From an uncultured Anaerocolumna sp. (GTDB lineage Bacteria > Bacillota > Clostridia > Lachnospirales > Lachnospiraceae), in assembly GCA_937901695.1 (NCBI GenBank), contig CALDJN010000090.1, positions 1 to 6,639 on the forward strand: a DNA stretch of 6,639 nt. Reading direction: 5' to 3'. Shown here one piece after another: positions 1 through 5,808 of the stretch. A model generated the notes under the pieces. It was given only the letters and a program-made list of their open reading frames with translations. It had not been told where the DNA came from and did no database searches. The first letter of the stretch is position 1. Each line of letters begins with the position of its first letter. Position numbers and translations under genes: made by a program.

Positions 1-140
1 GAATCTCCCTTTAAAATGAGATTCTTCGCGAATTCAACTTCGTTGAATTCTTGCTCAGAATGACATACTTTCATAGCAATGACATACTTTCAAAGCAATG
101 CATGCTTTCATAGCAAATACAGTTTTGTAACAGCCCCTTA
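1..140. repeat. Palindromic MITE-like repeat, copy 1 (left part outside the window)
   Basis: This non-coding repeat matches the element at 2571-2783. The window opens in the hairpin loop: GAATCT (1-6) pairs with AGATTC (19-24), so the left arm must lie upstream. The right arm starts with the same GATTCTTCGC but then carries a private palindrome (9-bp arms 30-38 and 42-50, loop TTC) before rejoining the shared GCTCAGAATGACAT. Three tandem units of 18-19 bp follow (59-77, 78-96, 97-114). The right end (119-140) is the reverse complement of the left end of copy 2 at 20 of 22 positions, which defines a terminal inverted repeat. No transposase is present, so any mobility would need an enzyme encoded elsewhere. 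The boundary near 140 comes from comparing the two copies. Confidence 0.8.
30..50. repeat. Small palindrome nested inside repeat copy 1
   Basis: GAATTCAAC (30-38) and GTTGAATTC (42-50) form a perfect 9-bp inverted repeat around TTC. It lies between the segments that read continuously in copy 2 (CTTCGC and GCTCAGAATG). It therefore replaces or expands the short TAC joint found there. Confidence 0.75.
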
Positions 141-181
141 AATTCTTAAATTCCAAAAAAAAAGTTTTCAGCAAGAAAGTC

Positions 182-210
182 TTGACTTGTTTTAAGAAAA
201 GTAGGATAAT
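182..210 (+). promoter_or_regulatory. Sigma-A-type promoter of the tRNA pair
   Basis: The -35 box TTGACT (182-187) and the -10 box GATAAT (205-210) are separated by exactly 17 bp. Each differs from the consensus by one base. Transcription would start near 217, about 45 bp before the first tRNA, which is typical for a stable-RNA operon. The promoter lies just outside the repeat copy ending near 140. Confidence 0.75.
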
Positions 211-262
211 ATGTGGGCATCATAAAATAATTGTGAATTACTACATTAAGTTTATTCCATAC

Positions 263-335
263 CGAGGTGTGGCTCAGATGGTAGAGCGCTGCGTTCGGGA
301 CGCAGAGGCCGTGGGTTCGAATCCCGTCACCTCGA
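263..335 (+). tRNA. tRNA-Pro (anticodon CGG)
   Basis: This 73-nt tRNA folds fully. The acceptor stem pairs CGAGGTG (263-269) with CACCTCG (328-334), with discriminator A335. The D arm is 272-287. The anticodon stem CTGCG/CGCAG encloses the loop TTCGGGA, giving anticodon CGG at 296-298, and the T loop is TTCGAAT. The C1-G72 pair agrees with bacterial tRNA-Pro. It reads CCG codons. The 3' CCA is not encoded, so a CCA-adding enzyme is needed. It is probably cotranscribed with the following tRNA-Thr. Confidence 0.95.
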
Positions 336-373
336 CTTTGTTTATCCTTATAGGGATATTCTTAAAATAGTTT

Positions 374-446
374 GCTGGAATAACTCAGTTGGCAGAGTAC
401 CTCACTCGTAATGAGGAAGTCGTGGGTTCAAATCCCATTTCCAGCT
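374..446 (+). tRNA. tRNA-Thr (anticodon CGT)
   Basis: This 73-nt tRNA has acceptor stem GCTGGAA (374-380) paired with TTCCAGC (439-445) and discriminator T446. The D arm is 383-398. The anticodon stem CCTCA/TGAGG encloses CTCGTAA, giving anticodon CGT at 407-409, and the T loop is TTCAAAT. It decodes ACG. CCA is not encoded. It lies 38 bp after tRNA-Pro with no promoter visible between them, so one transcript from the promoter at 182-210 is likely. Confidence 0.95.
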
Positions 447-472
447 TAATAAAACTCTAAAGTAAAAAGGTG

Positions 473-534
473 GGGCATTTACATAATGGAATAATGTCGG
501 TTTAGAATGACATTTTTCTATTTTGTAAATGCCC
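473..534 (+). terminator. 26-bp imperfect hairpin; probable terminator of the tRNA operon
   Basis: The arms 473-498 and 509-534 are inverted repeats matching at 23 of 26 positions, with a 10-nt loop. The outer 11 bp (GGGCATTTACA / TGTAAATGCCC) and inner 6 bp (AATGTC / GACATT) are perfect. The T-rich sequence TTTCTTTGT follows on the plus strand, 26 bp after tRNA-Thr, so rho-independent termination is plausible. The arms are long for a simple terminator, and the right arm supplies the last codons of the truncated degV reading frame on the other strand. It may therefore be a small palindromic insertion that now acts as a terminator. Confidence 0.6.
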
Positions 535-687
535 TTTCTTTGTATTGTATTTATTTGTTATTATTTCATCTCCATAGGTAACACCTTCTAAATCATAATA
601 ATGAGGTATAATTCCAATCTTATTTTCTTTTATGTATTCAGGTAACAAATCACAATTAGAGTCTGCAGTAATAACAAAATCTCTCAT
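502..687 (-). pseudogene. Truncated degV-family gene remnant (N-terminal end only)
   Basis: The 61-residue reading frame starts at 687 like a DegV fatty-acid-binding protein. It has a short beta strand, then the DSNCDLLPEY motif (residues 9-18), IIPHYYD (26-32) and GVTYGDE (35-41). Intact family members have about 280 residues; this one stops after the first roughly 45 recognisable positions. Residues 52-61 are encoded by the right arm of the hairpin at 473-534, so the ending is foreign to the family. The start is well preserved: AGAAGGAGAAG (695-705 on the minus strand) lies 7 nt before the ATG. It may still be translated, but the fragment lacks the lipid-binding core. It is not a copy of the complete DegV gene in this window, whose N-terminus is clearly different. 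Confidence 0.75.
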
Positions 688-705
688 TATATAACTTCTC
701 CTTCT

Positions 706-946
706 TTATTTTTTACATATTACTATTGTAAAAGACTATCCGATATTTAGACCGGCTTTGTGACAAAATATTAGAATTAATGTCTTGTAATTACATTTTA
801 ACTGATTTAGCATCATTTAGCCACTATTATCTTATATTTTTTTTATATACTTTTTATATTATTTTTATAACTGAATCAATATGTTTATATTTTTAGGAAA
901 GTAACCTATCAATTTTGCCTTCATATAATACTATATAACTTAATAT
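706..946. other. Divergent intergenic region between the degV remnant and the ABC operon
   Basis: This is very AT-rich and has no convincing gene. It must contain the start signals for the ABC operon and, if still active, for the degV remnant. A perfect TATAAT at 924-929 could be a -10 box for the ABC operon, but no good -35 box lies 16-18 bp upstream of it. I found no riboswitch or clear operator, so regulation cannot be read from the sequence. Confidence 0.4.
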
Positions 947-951
947 GGAGG
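947..951 (+). promoter_or_regulatory. Ribosome binding site that sets the start of the ABC ATPase
   Basis: GGAGG at 947-951 lies 5 nt before the ATG at 957. The in-frame ATG at 945 overlaps this site, so the site cannot serve it, and no other purine-rich site stands before 945. The start at 957 is therefore preferred, shortening the protein from 261 to 257 residues. Confidence 0.75.
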
Positions 952-956
952 AATAT

Positions 957-1730
957 ATGGGAGAACTTTTAAGAATTGACCACGTTAGTTATAACTACCA
1001 TAATCTTGATAGTGAAACTCCTGCTTTAGATGACGTCTCTCTTTATGTAAATGAAGGCGAATTTCTTGCAATCGTGGGACCTAGTGGATGTGGAAAATCG
1101 ACTCTTCTATCGCTGATTGCCGGATTAATTACTCCTGACAGTGGGGATATCTATATAAATGGTAAAGATATTAAATCATCTGGAAAAAATATTGGGTATA
1201 TGTTACAAAAGGATCATTTGTTAGAATGGCGCTCCACTCTTAGGAACCTTACTTTAGGTCTGGAGATTCAACATAAACTGACAGATCAGAGTTATATGTT
1301 GATTAACGATATGTTAACTACTTATGGGCTAATTACCTTTAAAAATGCGAAGCCATCTGAACTTTCCGGAGGAATGAGACAAAGAGCCGCCTTAATACGT
1401 ACCTTATTATTAGAACCTGATATATTACTATTGGATGAACCATTTTCTGCTTTAGATTATCAAACCAGAATTGAAGTATCTGATGATATTTGGAGCATTA
1501 TACGCAATGAAAAGAAAACTGCTATATTAATTACCCACGATATATCAGAGGCAGTATCCATGGCAGATAGAATTATAGTTTTAAGCCACCGTCCAGGAAC
1601 AGTAAAGCGTGTTATTCCTATACACTTAACCGTGGAAGATAAAACTCCTTTTCGTTCAAGAAGTGCTCCTGAATTCAAGGATTACTTTAATTTAATATGG
1701 AAGGAGCTAAATAGAAATGAGGAAGAATAA
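957..1730 (+). CDS. ABC transporter ATP-binding protein, NitT/TauT (SsuB/TauB/ThiZ-like) type
   Basis: This cytoplasmic ATPase would power an importer for a small solute. With the start at 957 it has 257 residues, normal for the family. All nucleotide-binding motifs are intact: Walker A GPSGCGKST (41-49), Q-loop Gln84, signature LSGGM (136-140), Walker B ILLLDE (156-161), D-loop SALD (164-167) and the H-loop His194 in ITHD. The RPG segment near 212-214, followed by a short C-terminal tail, is typical of the nitrate/sulfonate/taurine branch. It overlaps the downstream permease gene by 14 bp, so the two are translationally coupled and form one transporter. The substrate is unknown because no binding protein is encoded in the window. 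Alternatives in the same branch include thiamine-precursor (HMP), riboflavin-related and alkanesulfonate uptake; nothing here separates them. Confidence 0.93.
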   Translation: MGELLRIDHVSYNYHNLDSETPALDDVSLYVNEGEFLAIVGPSGCGKSTLLSLIAGLITPDSGDIYINGKDIKSSGKNIGYMLQKDHLLEWRSTLRNLTLGLEIQHKLTDQSYMLINDMLTTYGLITFKNAKPSELSGGMRQRAALIRTLLLEPDILLLDEPFSALDYQTRIEVSDDIWSIIRNEKKTAILITHDISEAVSMADRIIVLSHRPGTVKRVIPIHLTVEDKTPFRSRSAPEFKDYFNLIWKELNRNEEE

Positions 1731-2547
1731 AAATAAATTAGTTTCTACCGAATTTGCTCTTTCCGCTTCTCACGAAGCCTTTGTTAAAAAACACATGAAA
1801 AAAATGCGTATTATAAGAACTTATCAAATTCTAATAATCACTTTGTTCATAGTATTATGGGAATTAGCCACTCGAGGGAAAATAATCAATTCTTTTATTT
1901 TTAGCAGCCCTTCAAGAGTTATAAAAACATTTATAAATATGGCATCTGATGGAAGTGTGTTTTATCATATTGGAATTACTTTAATGGAGACCTTTATCAG
2001 CTTTGCCTTAGTTATTATTATCGGATTCCTGATAGCCACTTTATTATGGTGGAATGACAGTATAGCAAAAGTATTAGAGCCATATCTAGTAGTATTAAAC
2101 AGTCTTCCCAAGTCTGCATTGGCACCTGTTTTTATAGTATGGCTTGGTAATAATGTAAAGACCATCATCGTAGCTGCAATTTCTGTTGCTGTATTTGGCA
2201 CCATCATTACTTTATATACGGACTTTTCCACTGTGGAGGAAGACAAAGTCAAACTAATCCGCACATTAGGCGGCAATAAAAAAGACATACTATTTAAAGT
2301 TATTATTCCAAGTAATATTCCCTCCTTAATCAGTGTTATGAAGGTTAATATCGGATTATCTCTGGTTGGAGTCATTATCGGAGAATTCCTAGCTGCAAAG
2401 GCTGGATTAGGATACCTGATCATATATGGAAGTCAAGTATTTAAATTAGATTGGGTAATCATGTCTATCGTTATATTATGTATTATGGCGACGGTGCTTT
2501 ATCAACTTTTAGCTATATTAGAAAAAAAGTATACCCATAAAGCATGA
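1717..2547 (+). CDS. ABC transporter permease, NitT/TauT (SsuC/TauC-like) type
   Basis: This 276-residue integral membrane protein is the membrane-spanning partner of the ATPase just upstream. After a basic N-terminus of about 33 residues, hydrophobic segments lie near 34-52, 90-111, 123-145, 148-167, 212-233 and 246-268. That fits the roughly six-helix BPD_transp_1 fold. The cytoplasmic coupling (EAA) loop lies near 174-204, with the conserved Gly in TLGGNKKDI and IIPSNIPS, and would dock on the ATPase. The stretch LNSLPKSALAP (117-127) is characteristic of this permease branch. The ATG at 1717 lies inside the end of the ATPase gene and is preceded by GGAAGGAG (1699-1706). The next downstream feature is a palindromic repeat, so the operon appears to end here without a binding-protein gene. 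Confidence 0.9.
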   Translation: MRKNKNKLVSTEFALSASHEAFVKKHMKKMRIIRTYQILIITLFIVLWELATRGKIINSFIFSSPSRVIKTFINMASDGSVFYHIGITLMETFISFALVIIIGFLIATLLWWNDSIAKVLEPYLVVLNSLPKSALAPVFIVWLGNNVKTIIVAAISVAVFGTIITLYTDFSTVEEDKVKLIRTLGGNKKDILFKVIIPSNIPSLISVMKVNIGLSLVGVIIGEFLAAKAGLGYLIIYGSQVFKLDWVIMSIVILCIMATVLYQLLAILEKKYTHKA

Positions 2548-2592
2548 TTCATCTTTATTATTAAAGACACTGAGGGGCTGTTACCAAACTGT

Positions 2593-2702
2593 CATGTCAT
2601 TGTTATGAAAAGCATGTCATTCTGAGCGTAGCGAAGAATCCCATATTAAAATGAGATTCTTCGCTACGCTCAGAATGACATGCTTTTCATAACAATGACA
2701 TG
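2593..2702. repeat. Perfect 48-bp inverted repeat (hairpin core of copy 2)
   Basis: The left arm 2593-2640 and right arm 2655-2702 are exact reverse complements; I checked them base by base. The 14-nt loop (2641-2654) is AT-rich. Transcription in either direction would give the same long hairpin, so it may act as a bidirectional terminator for the ABC operon and the Csp-like gene. There is no clear T-run at either base, so termination is an inference. Confidence 0.9.
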
Positions 2703-2760
2703 CTTTTCATAACAATGACATGCTTTTCATAGCAATGACATGCTTTCACAGTAATGATAA
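2674..2760. repeat. Tandem 20-bp repeats inside copy 2
   Basis: The unit AATGACATGCTTTTCATAAC occurs at 2674-2693 and again identically at 2694-2713. It is followed by a one-base variant at 2714-2733, a diverged 19-bp unit at 2734-2752 and a partial unit to 2760. The left arm holds little more than one inverted unit, so the right side has expanded asymmetrically. Copy 1 carries related units of 18-19 bp. Confidence 0.9.
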
Positions 2761-2791
2761 TTTTTGTTATGCAACAGCACCTTCAAATGTT

Positions 2792-4501
2792 TTAAAAGCG
2801 TTCTAAAGGTACTGAAAGTGCTGCTAATTTTAAACTATTTTCTAAATCAAGGATACCATATCCCCAATCCTCATTTGGATATGTTAAATTAGGATCTCTA
2901 AAGGCTCCCCTAATTAAAAATCTATTTACGTCAATTCCACTCATTTCGGTATAATTTCCTCTTACAATTCCCCATTCTAAAAGTAATGCAACAGTTCCTG
3001 CTGCATATGCTGCAGCTATTCCAGTGCCAGATGCATTGATAAAAGTTCCTTCTATACTCGGTGCATAAATGTTCATACCAGGTGCTCCTACATTGGGTTT
3101 AACAAGGTTCGCTTTCGTAAATCCCTTGCTTGAAACTGTATATAAACTAAAATCAATAGGGTTATAAGCAACTACGGCAAATATCCATTCTACATTTGCA
3201 GGCATTGATAAAGTAGTATATGAGTTTGGTATTAAAAAGTGGGTTTCTGTAGATGTAAATTTTTCAATTGGAAGCCAAATATGAAATTTCATATTTATAA
3301 AACCTTCCTCAAATATACGTAATTGCCATACTCCTTCTTTTGGATTACAAAAACGTAATAGTATAAAACTATCTCCTACTCTAGGTACCCTAACCTCATT
3401 ATCTACATATATAACTGTTTCACCATATTCTAAGCGAAGGGTATCCTGTTTCAATATTGTGGCAGGAATCCGGACTATAAAAGTACCGTCTGGCCCAATA
3501 ATTTCGACTCCAAATATACTTGGAGAATCCCCCCAAAGCTCCATGGAAAATCCATATTCGTTTGGACCTACATTAAGTTCAGCTATCTGATAACCAATAT
3601 CATGATTGACTTCACCGAAGAAATGATGTCCTGATTCTCCTTCATTTCCCGCCCCTACTACAACAGAACGGCCAATGGCTTCATTTACCTGCATTAAATA
3701 ATCACATATGACACATAGTCCAAGATGTGGTCCCTGTGATGATCCAATCCCTAAACATATTACCATTGGTCTTTTTAGGTTATTTGCAACTTGTTGCAAA
3801 TAAGTGATAGCCATCATTATATCATTTTCTTGATAACATACAGCCGATTCAGGTATACAAAAGAATTCTTTTAGATAAGACTTAGCCGGTTTTAATTTTA
3901 CAACAGCAAATTCAGACAAAGTTGCTACTCCGCTGAAATCTCTATTGTTTGGATCATATCCGCCTGCAATTCCTGCTAACATTGTCCCATGTCCAATTTC
4001 ATCTATACTAGGTACAATAGAATGTGGATTTTCATTTGATAGGGCATTATTAATCTCATCCCTCGAGTACTCAGTACCATAGTATAATTCATTAGGATAT
4101 CTCCCACTCTCTATAGTTTGATCCCATATAGAGGTAATTCTGGTTGATTTGTTCCCATCTAAAAACAGTGGATTGGTATAATCAATTCCCGTATCAATAA
4201 TACCAATTAACACACCTTCCCCATGAAGGGGCTGGACTTCTAAAGCTCGAATCATGGAGGTGCTTTCTTCCATTCCCATATTGCCGGATGAAAGTAAACC
4301 AAAACATTTGGGGATTGCTTCATAAGAATATTTAAATACACTATTATAAGTAAAATTAGAAACTGGAATAAAGATAGTTGAATATTGATTATTTATCCTA
4401 TTTATAGAGTAGGGAATACCTTCCACTATAGGGTGATCATTCTCCACTATTAAATCTGCATATTCATTACTTGTTATTTTAAACCTTTCGTTATCATCCA
4501 T
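2792..4501 (-). CDS. Csp-like subtilisin family (S8) protein lacking the catalytic serine; probable pseudoprotease
   Basis: This 569-residue protein has the plan of clostridial Csp proteins, the subtilases of the spore cortex germination pathway. It has an N-terminal prodomain-like region (about 1-85), a subtilase domain interrupted by an insert of about 130 residues (about 300-430, probably the jelly-roll domain), and a C-terminal end with the WGYGILD motif. Catalytic Asp103 (IIDTGID), His171 (GHGTMLAG) and oxyanion Asn286 (GAGNEG) are present. The nucleophile position in the GTSxA motif reads GTGIAAA, with Gly494 (codon 3020-3022). It therefore should not cleave peptides or process its own prodomain. 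C. difficile CspC and the CspA domain are known germination regulators that have also lost catalytic residues. No signal peptide is seen. The start has only a weak site (TTAAGG, 4509-4514). The gene is alone, 115 bp after degV. A role in germination is inference. Confidence 0.88.
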   Translation of the reverse strand: MDDNERFKITSNEYADLIVENDHPIVEGIPYSINRINNQYSTIFIPVSNFTYNSVFKYSYEAIPKCFGLLSSGNMGMEESTSMIRALEVQPLHGEGVLIGIIDTGIDYTNPLFLDGNKSTRITSIWDQTIESGRYPNELYYGTEYSRDEINNALSNENPHSIVPSIDEIGHGTMLAGIAGGYDPNNRDFSGVATLSEFAVVKLKPAKSYLKEFFCIPESAVCYQENDIMMAITYLQQVANNLKRPMVICLGIGSSQGPHLGLCVICDYLMQVNEAIGRSVVVGAGNEGESGHHFFGEVNHDIGYQIAELNVGPNEYGFSMELWGDSPSIFGVEIIGPDGTFIVRIPATILKQDTLRLEYGETVIYVDNEVRVPRVGDSFILLRFCNPKEGVWQLRIFEEGFINMKFHIWLPIEKFTSTETHFLIPNSYTTLSMPANVEWIFAVVAYNPIDFSLYTVSSKGFTKANLVKPNVGAPGMNIYAPSIEGTFINASGTGIAAAYAAGTVALLLEWGIVRGNYTEMSGIDVNRFLIRGAFRDPNLTYPNEDWGYGILDLENSLKLAALSVPLERF

Positions 4502-4573
4502 TTTAGTACCTTAATTTTCTATTTTACTAATATATATGTTTGGAAAGTGAAAAAGTTACTTAAAAATGGAAGG

Positions 4574-4614
4574 TTGAATATTAAAAATTTAATCCCATTT
4601 AGCATAATATTCAA
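4574..4614 (-). terminator. Weak AT-rich hairpin after the degV gene
   Basis: TTGAATATTA (4574-4583) and TAATATTCAA (4605-4614) form a perfect 10-bp inverted repeat with a 21-nt loop, beginning 3 bp past the degV stop. On the minus strand ATTTTTA follows several bases later. The stem has only one G-C pair, so it is a poor intrinsic terminator. The Csp-like gene may be partly read through from degV. Confidence 0.25.
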
Positions 4615-4616
4615 TA

Positions 4617-5453
4617 CTAATAACTTACAATTACCCCTCCACGATTGGCATACATAGTACTAATTCCACCTGTGTTAACAATTAAAAAATCTTTAAAAGG
4701 TAATCTTTTTAATATTTCATCTTTTACATAATTTGCTCTTTCAAAATTATTGCAATGAGCAATTCCAAGTGTTTTATCTTTTACATTACCAGCATCTTCT
4801 TCAATAAATTTCGCCATTAAACTGAGTGCTTTTTGTATACCTCTTGACTGACCTACTTTACAAATTGTACCTTCCGGTGTGGATCCCATAACAGGTTTAA
4901 TATTTAGGGCGCTGACAATGATAGCTTGCAGACTGTTTAATCTTCCATTTTTACGTAAAGTATCAAGATTTTCTAAAACAAATTTGGTTTTTTGCCCATC
5001 TCGATATTGTTCTACTAATTTAACTATCTCATGAAATTTTTTTCCTTCTTCAGCGTATTCATATATTTTCTTTACAATTAATGTTTGCCCAACCGATGCA
5101 TTTTTAGAGTCAATAATTGCAATATTCTTATTTGGATTCTCATCTAAGTATAGCTTTTTTGCAAGTTCAGCACTATTATAAGAACCACTTAGATTAGAGG
5201 ATAATGTTACTACATATACATCCTCATCCCCTTCATATAATTTCATATAGGTATCTGGAGAAGGACAAGAAGATTTAGGACAGTTTGAGCTTTTTTCCAT
5301 TTTACTTAAAAATTCCTCTTGGTTAAATGTTTCATCATCAAATATAATCTCATCATCTACATGAATGGATAGGGGTACTATTTGTACATGCATCCTATTT
5401 TTCAAATCAATTGTTAAATCAGTACAGCTATCTCCAATTATTTTATAAGCCAT
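4617..5453 (-). CDS. DegV family protein (fatty-acid-binding, FakB-like)
   Basis: DegV proteins are cytoplasmic two-domain proteins that bind one fatty acid. In characterised systems (FakB) they present it to the kinase FakA for phosphorylation, feeding exogenous fatty acids into phospholipids. This one has 278 residues, the usual length. Visible family motifs are DSCTDL (8-13), the ligand-site segment SSCPSP (61-66), SSNLSGSYNSA (85-95), IIDSKNAS (113-120), LDTLRKNGRLN (163-173), NIKPVMG (184-190) and the C-terminal segment GGISTMYANRGG (262-273). The start at 5453 is supported by AGGAGG (5462-5467) 8 nt upstream. No fakA gene lies in the window and Clostridia carry several DegV paralogues, so the lipid and partner are unknown. 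It probably has its own promoter, since a hairpin separates it from htpG. Confidence 0.92.
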   Translation of the reverse strand: MAYKIIGDSCTDLTIDLKNRMHVQIVPLSIHVDDEIIFDDETFNQEEFLSKMEKSSNCPKSSCPSPDTYMKLYEGDEDVYVVTLSSNLSGSYNSAELAKKLYLDENPNKNIAIIDSKNASVGQTLIVKKIYEYAEEGKKFHEIVKLVEQYRDGQKTKFVLENLDTLRKNGRLNSLQAIIVSALNIKPVMGSTPEGTICKVGQSRGIQKALSLMAKFIEEDAGNVKDKTLGIAHCNNFERANYVKDEILKRLPFKDFLIVNTGGISTMYANRGGVIVSY

Positions 5454-5494
5454 ATTAATTTCCTCCTAATGTTATTATTGAATAGCTTCACCAT

Positions 5495-5524
5495 ATATTA
5501 ATACTTACATATATCGAATTGTAA
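5495..5524 (-). promoter_or_regulatory. Possible promoter of degV
   Basis: On the minus strand TTACAA (5519-5524) and TAATAT (5495-5500) are spaced by 18 bp, about 40 bp before the degV start codon. Both boxes deviate from consensus, and in such AT-rich DNA a chance match is likely. Confidence 0.25.
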
Positions 5525-5691
5525 TTGTATTATTCATAATAATTGTCATATAATAGAAAAAATGACTACATCATTCTATATTATTTACTATGTAATATAG
5601 TTTTTATTACTACCAATCATAGCATAATTTAATATATTTGAAAAGGTATTTTTAAGAGATTTGCAAATATATTTTCATTAAGCATAAAATA

Positions 5692-5737
5692 GGAGAGGCT
5701 AAATCCCAATGTCATTAACATTAGGACTTACCTCTCC
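5692..5737 (-). terminator. Hairpin terminator of htpG
   Basis: The arms pair GGAGAGG with CCTCTCC at the base and continue for about 20 bp to a 5-nt loop. On the minus strand the mismatched positions are mostly G-U pairs plus one bulged base, so the RNA stem is strong. The sequence TATTTTAT follows directly on the minus strand. It lies 71 bp past the htpG stop. This fits a rho-independent terminator, although the T-run is interrupted. Confidence 0.7.
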
Positions 5738-5808
5738 CATATCAAAAACAAATATTATATTGTGAATTCATACCCATGGTTTTCATAGGGCGTAATAACA
5801 GAGTCAGA

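Larger units (their letters stand above)
2571..2783. repeat. Palindromic MITE-like repeat, copy 2 (complete)
   Basis: This non-coding element of about 213 bp lies between two convergent genes. Its left end (2571-2592) is nearly the inverse of the right end of copy 1. Its own right end (about 2770-2783) is a degraded inverted repeat of the left end. The core is a perfect 48-bp inverted repeat (2593-2640 and 2655-2702) with a 14-nt loop, followed by tandem 20-bp units. No target-site duplication is obvious. The right end lies only about 8 bp beyond the stop codon of the Csp-like gene. The giant hairpin could terminate transcription from both sides or form a very stable RNA structure. The core TTCGCTACGCTCAGAATGACA resembles dispersed repeats I recall from other bacterial genomes; I could not confirm this by a search. 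Confidence 0.85.
5454..5808. other. Gene-free interval between htpG and degV
   Basis: This 355-bp AT-rich stretch holds no credible gene. It contains the ribosome binding site of degV (5462-5467), a possible degV promoter (5495-5524), the terminator-like hairpin of htpG (5692-5737) and about 70 bp of htpG 3' untranslated sequence. I see nothing else in it. Confidence 0.6.

Noticed and set aside
59..114. Short regular repeats that could suggest a CRISPR array (also 2674-2760)
   Set aside because: The 18-20 bp units are directly adjacent with no unique spacers, and they belong to a palindromic element; no cas genes are present.
182..370. A 62-codon plus-strand reading frame spanning the tRNA-Pro gene
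   Set aside because: It runs through a fully folded tRNA and begins inside the promoter; it has no ribosome binding site and no protein character.
706..946. A possible TPP or other riboswitch controlling the ABC operon
   Set aside because: The region is extremely AT-rich and lacks the conserved G/C-containing core motifs of any riboswitch I know.
945..956. Upstream ATG at 945 as the start of the ABC ATPase
   Set aside because: The only good Shine-Dalgarno sequence (GGAGG, 947-951) overlaps it and is placed for the ATG at 957.
1460..1678. A 72-codon minus-strand frame opposite the ABC ATPase
   Set aside because: It is antisense to a well-supported gene, with no start signal or recognisable domain.
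1965..2423. A 152-codon minus-strand frame opposite the permease
   Set aside because: It is the antisense shadow of an intact ABC permease and shows no family features.
4515..4620. Sporulation sigma-factor promoter for the Csp-like gene
   Set aside because: CATATATA-like sequences resemble sigma-G/E -10 boxes only loosely, and no matching -35 box at the right spacing could be found.
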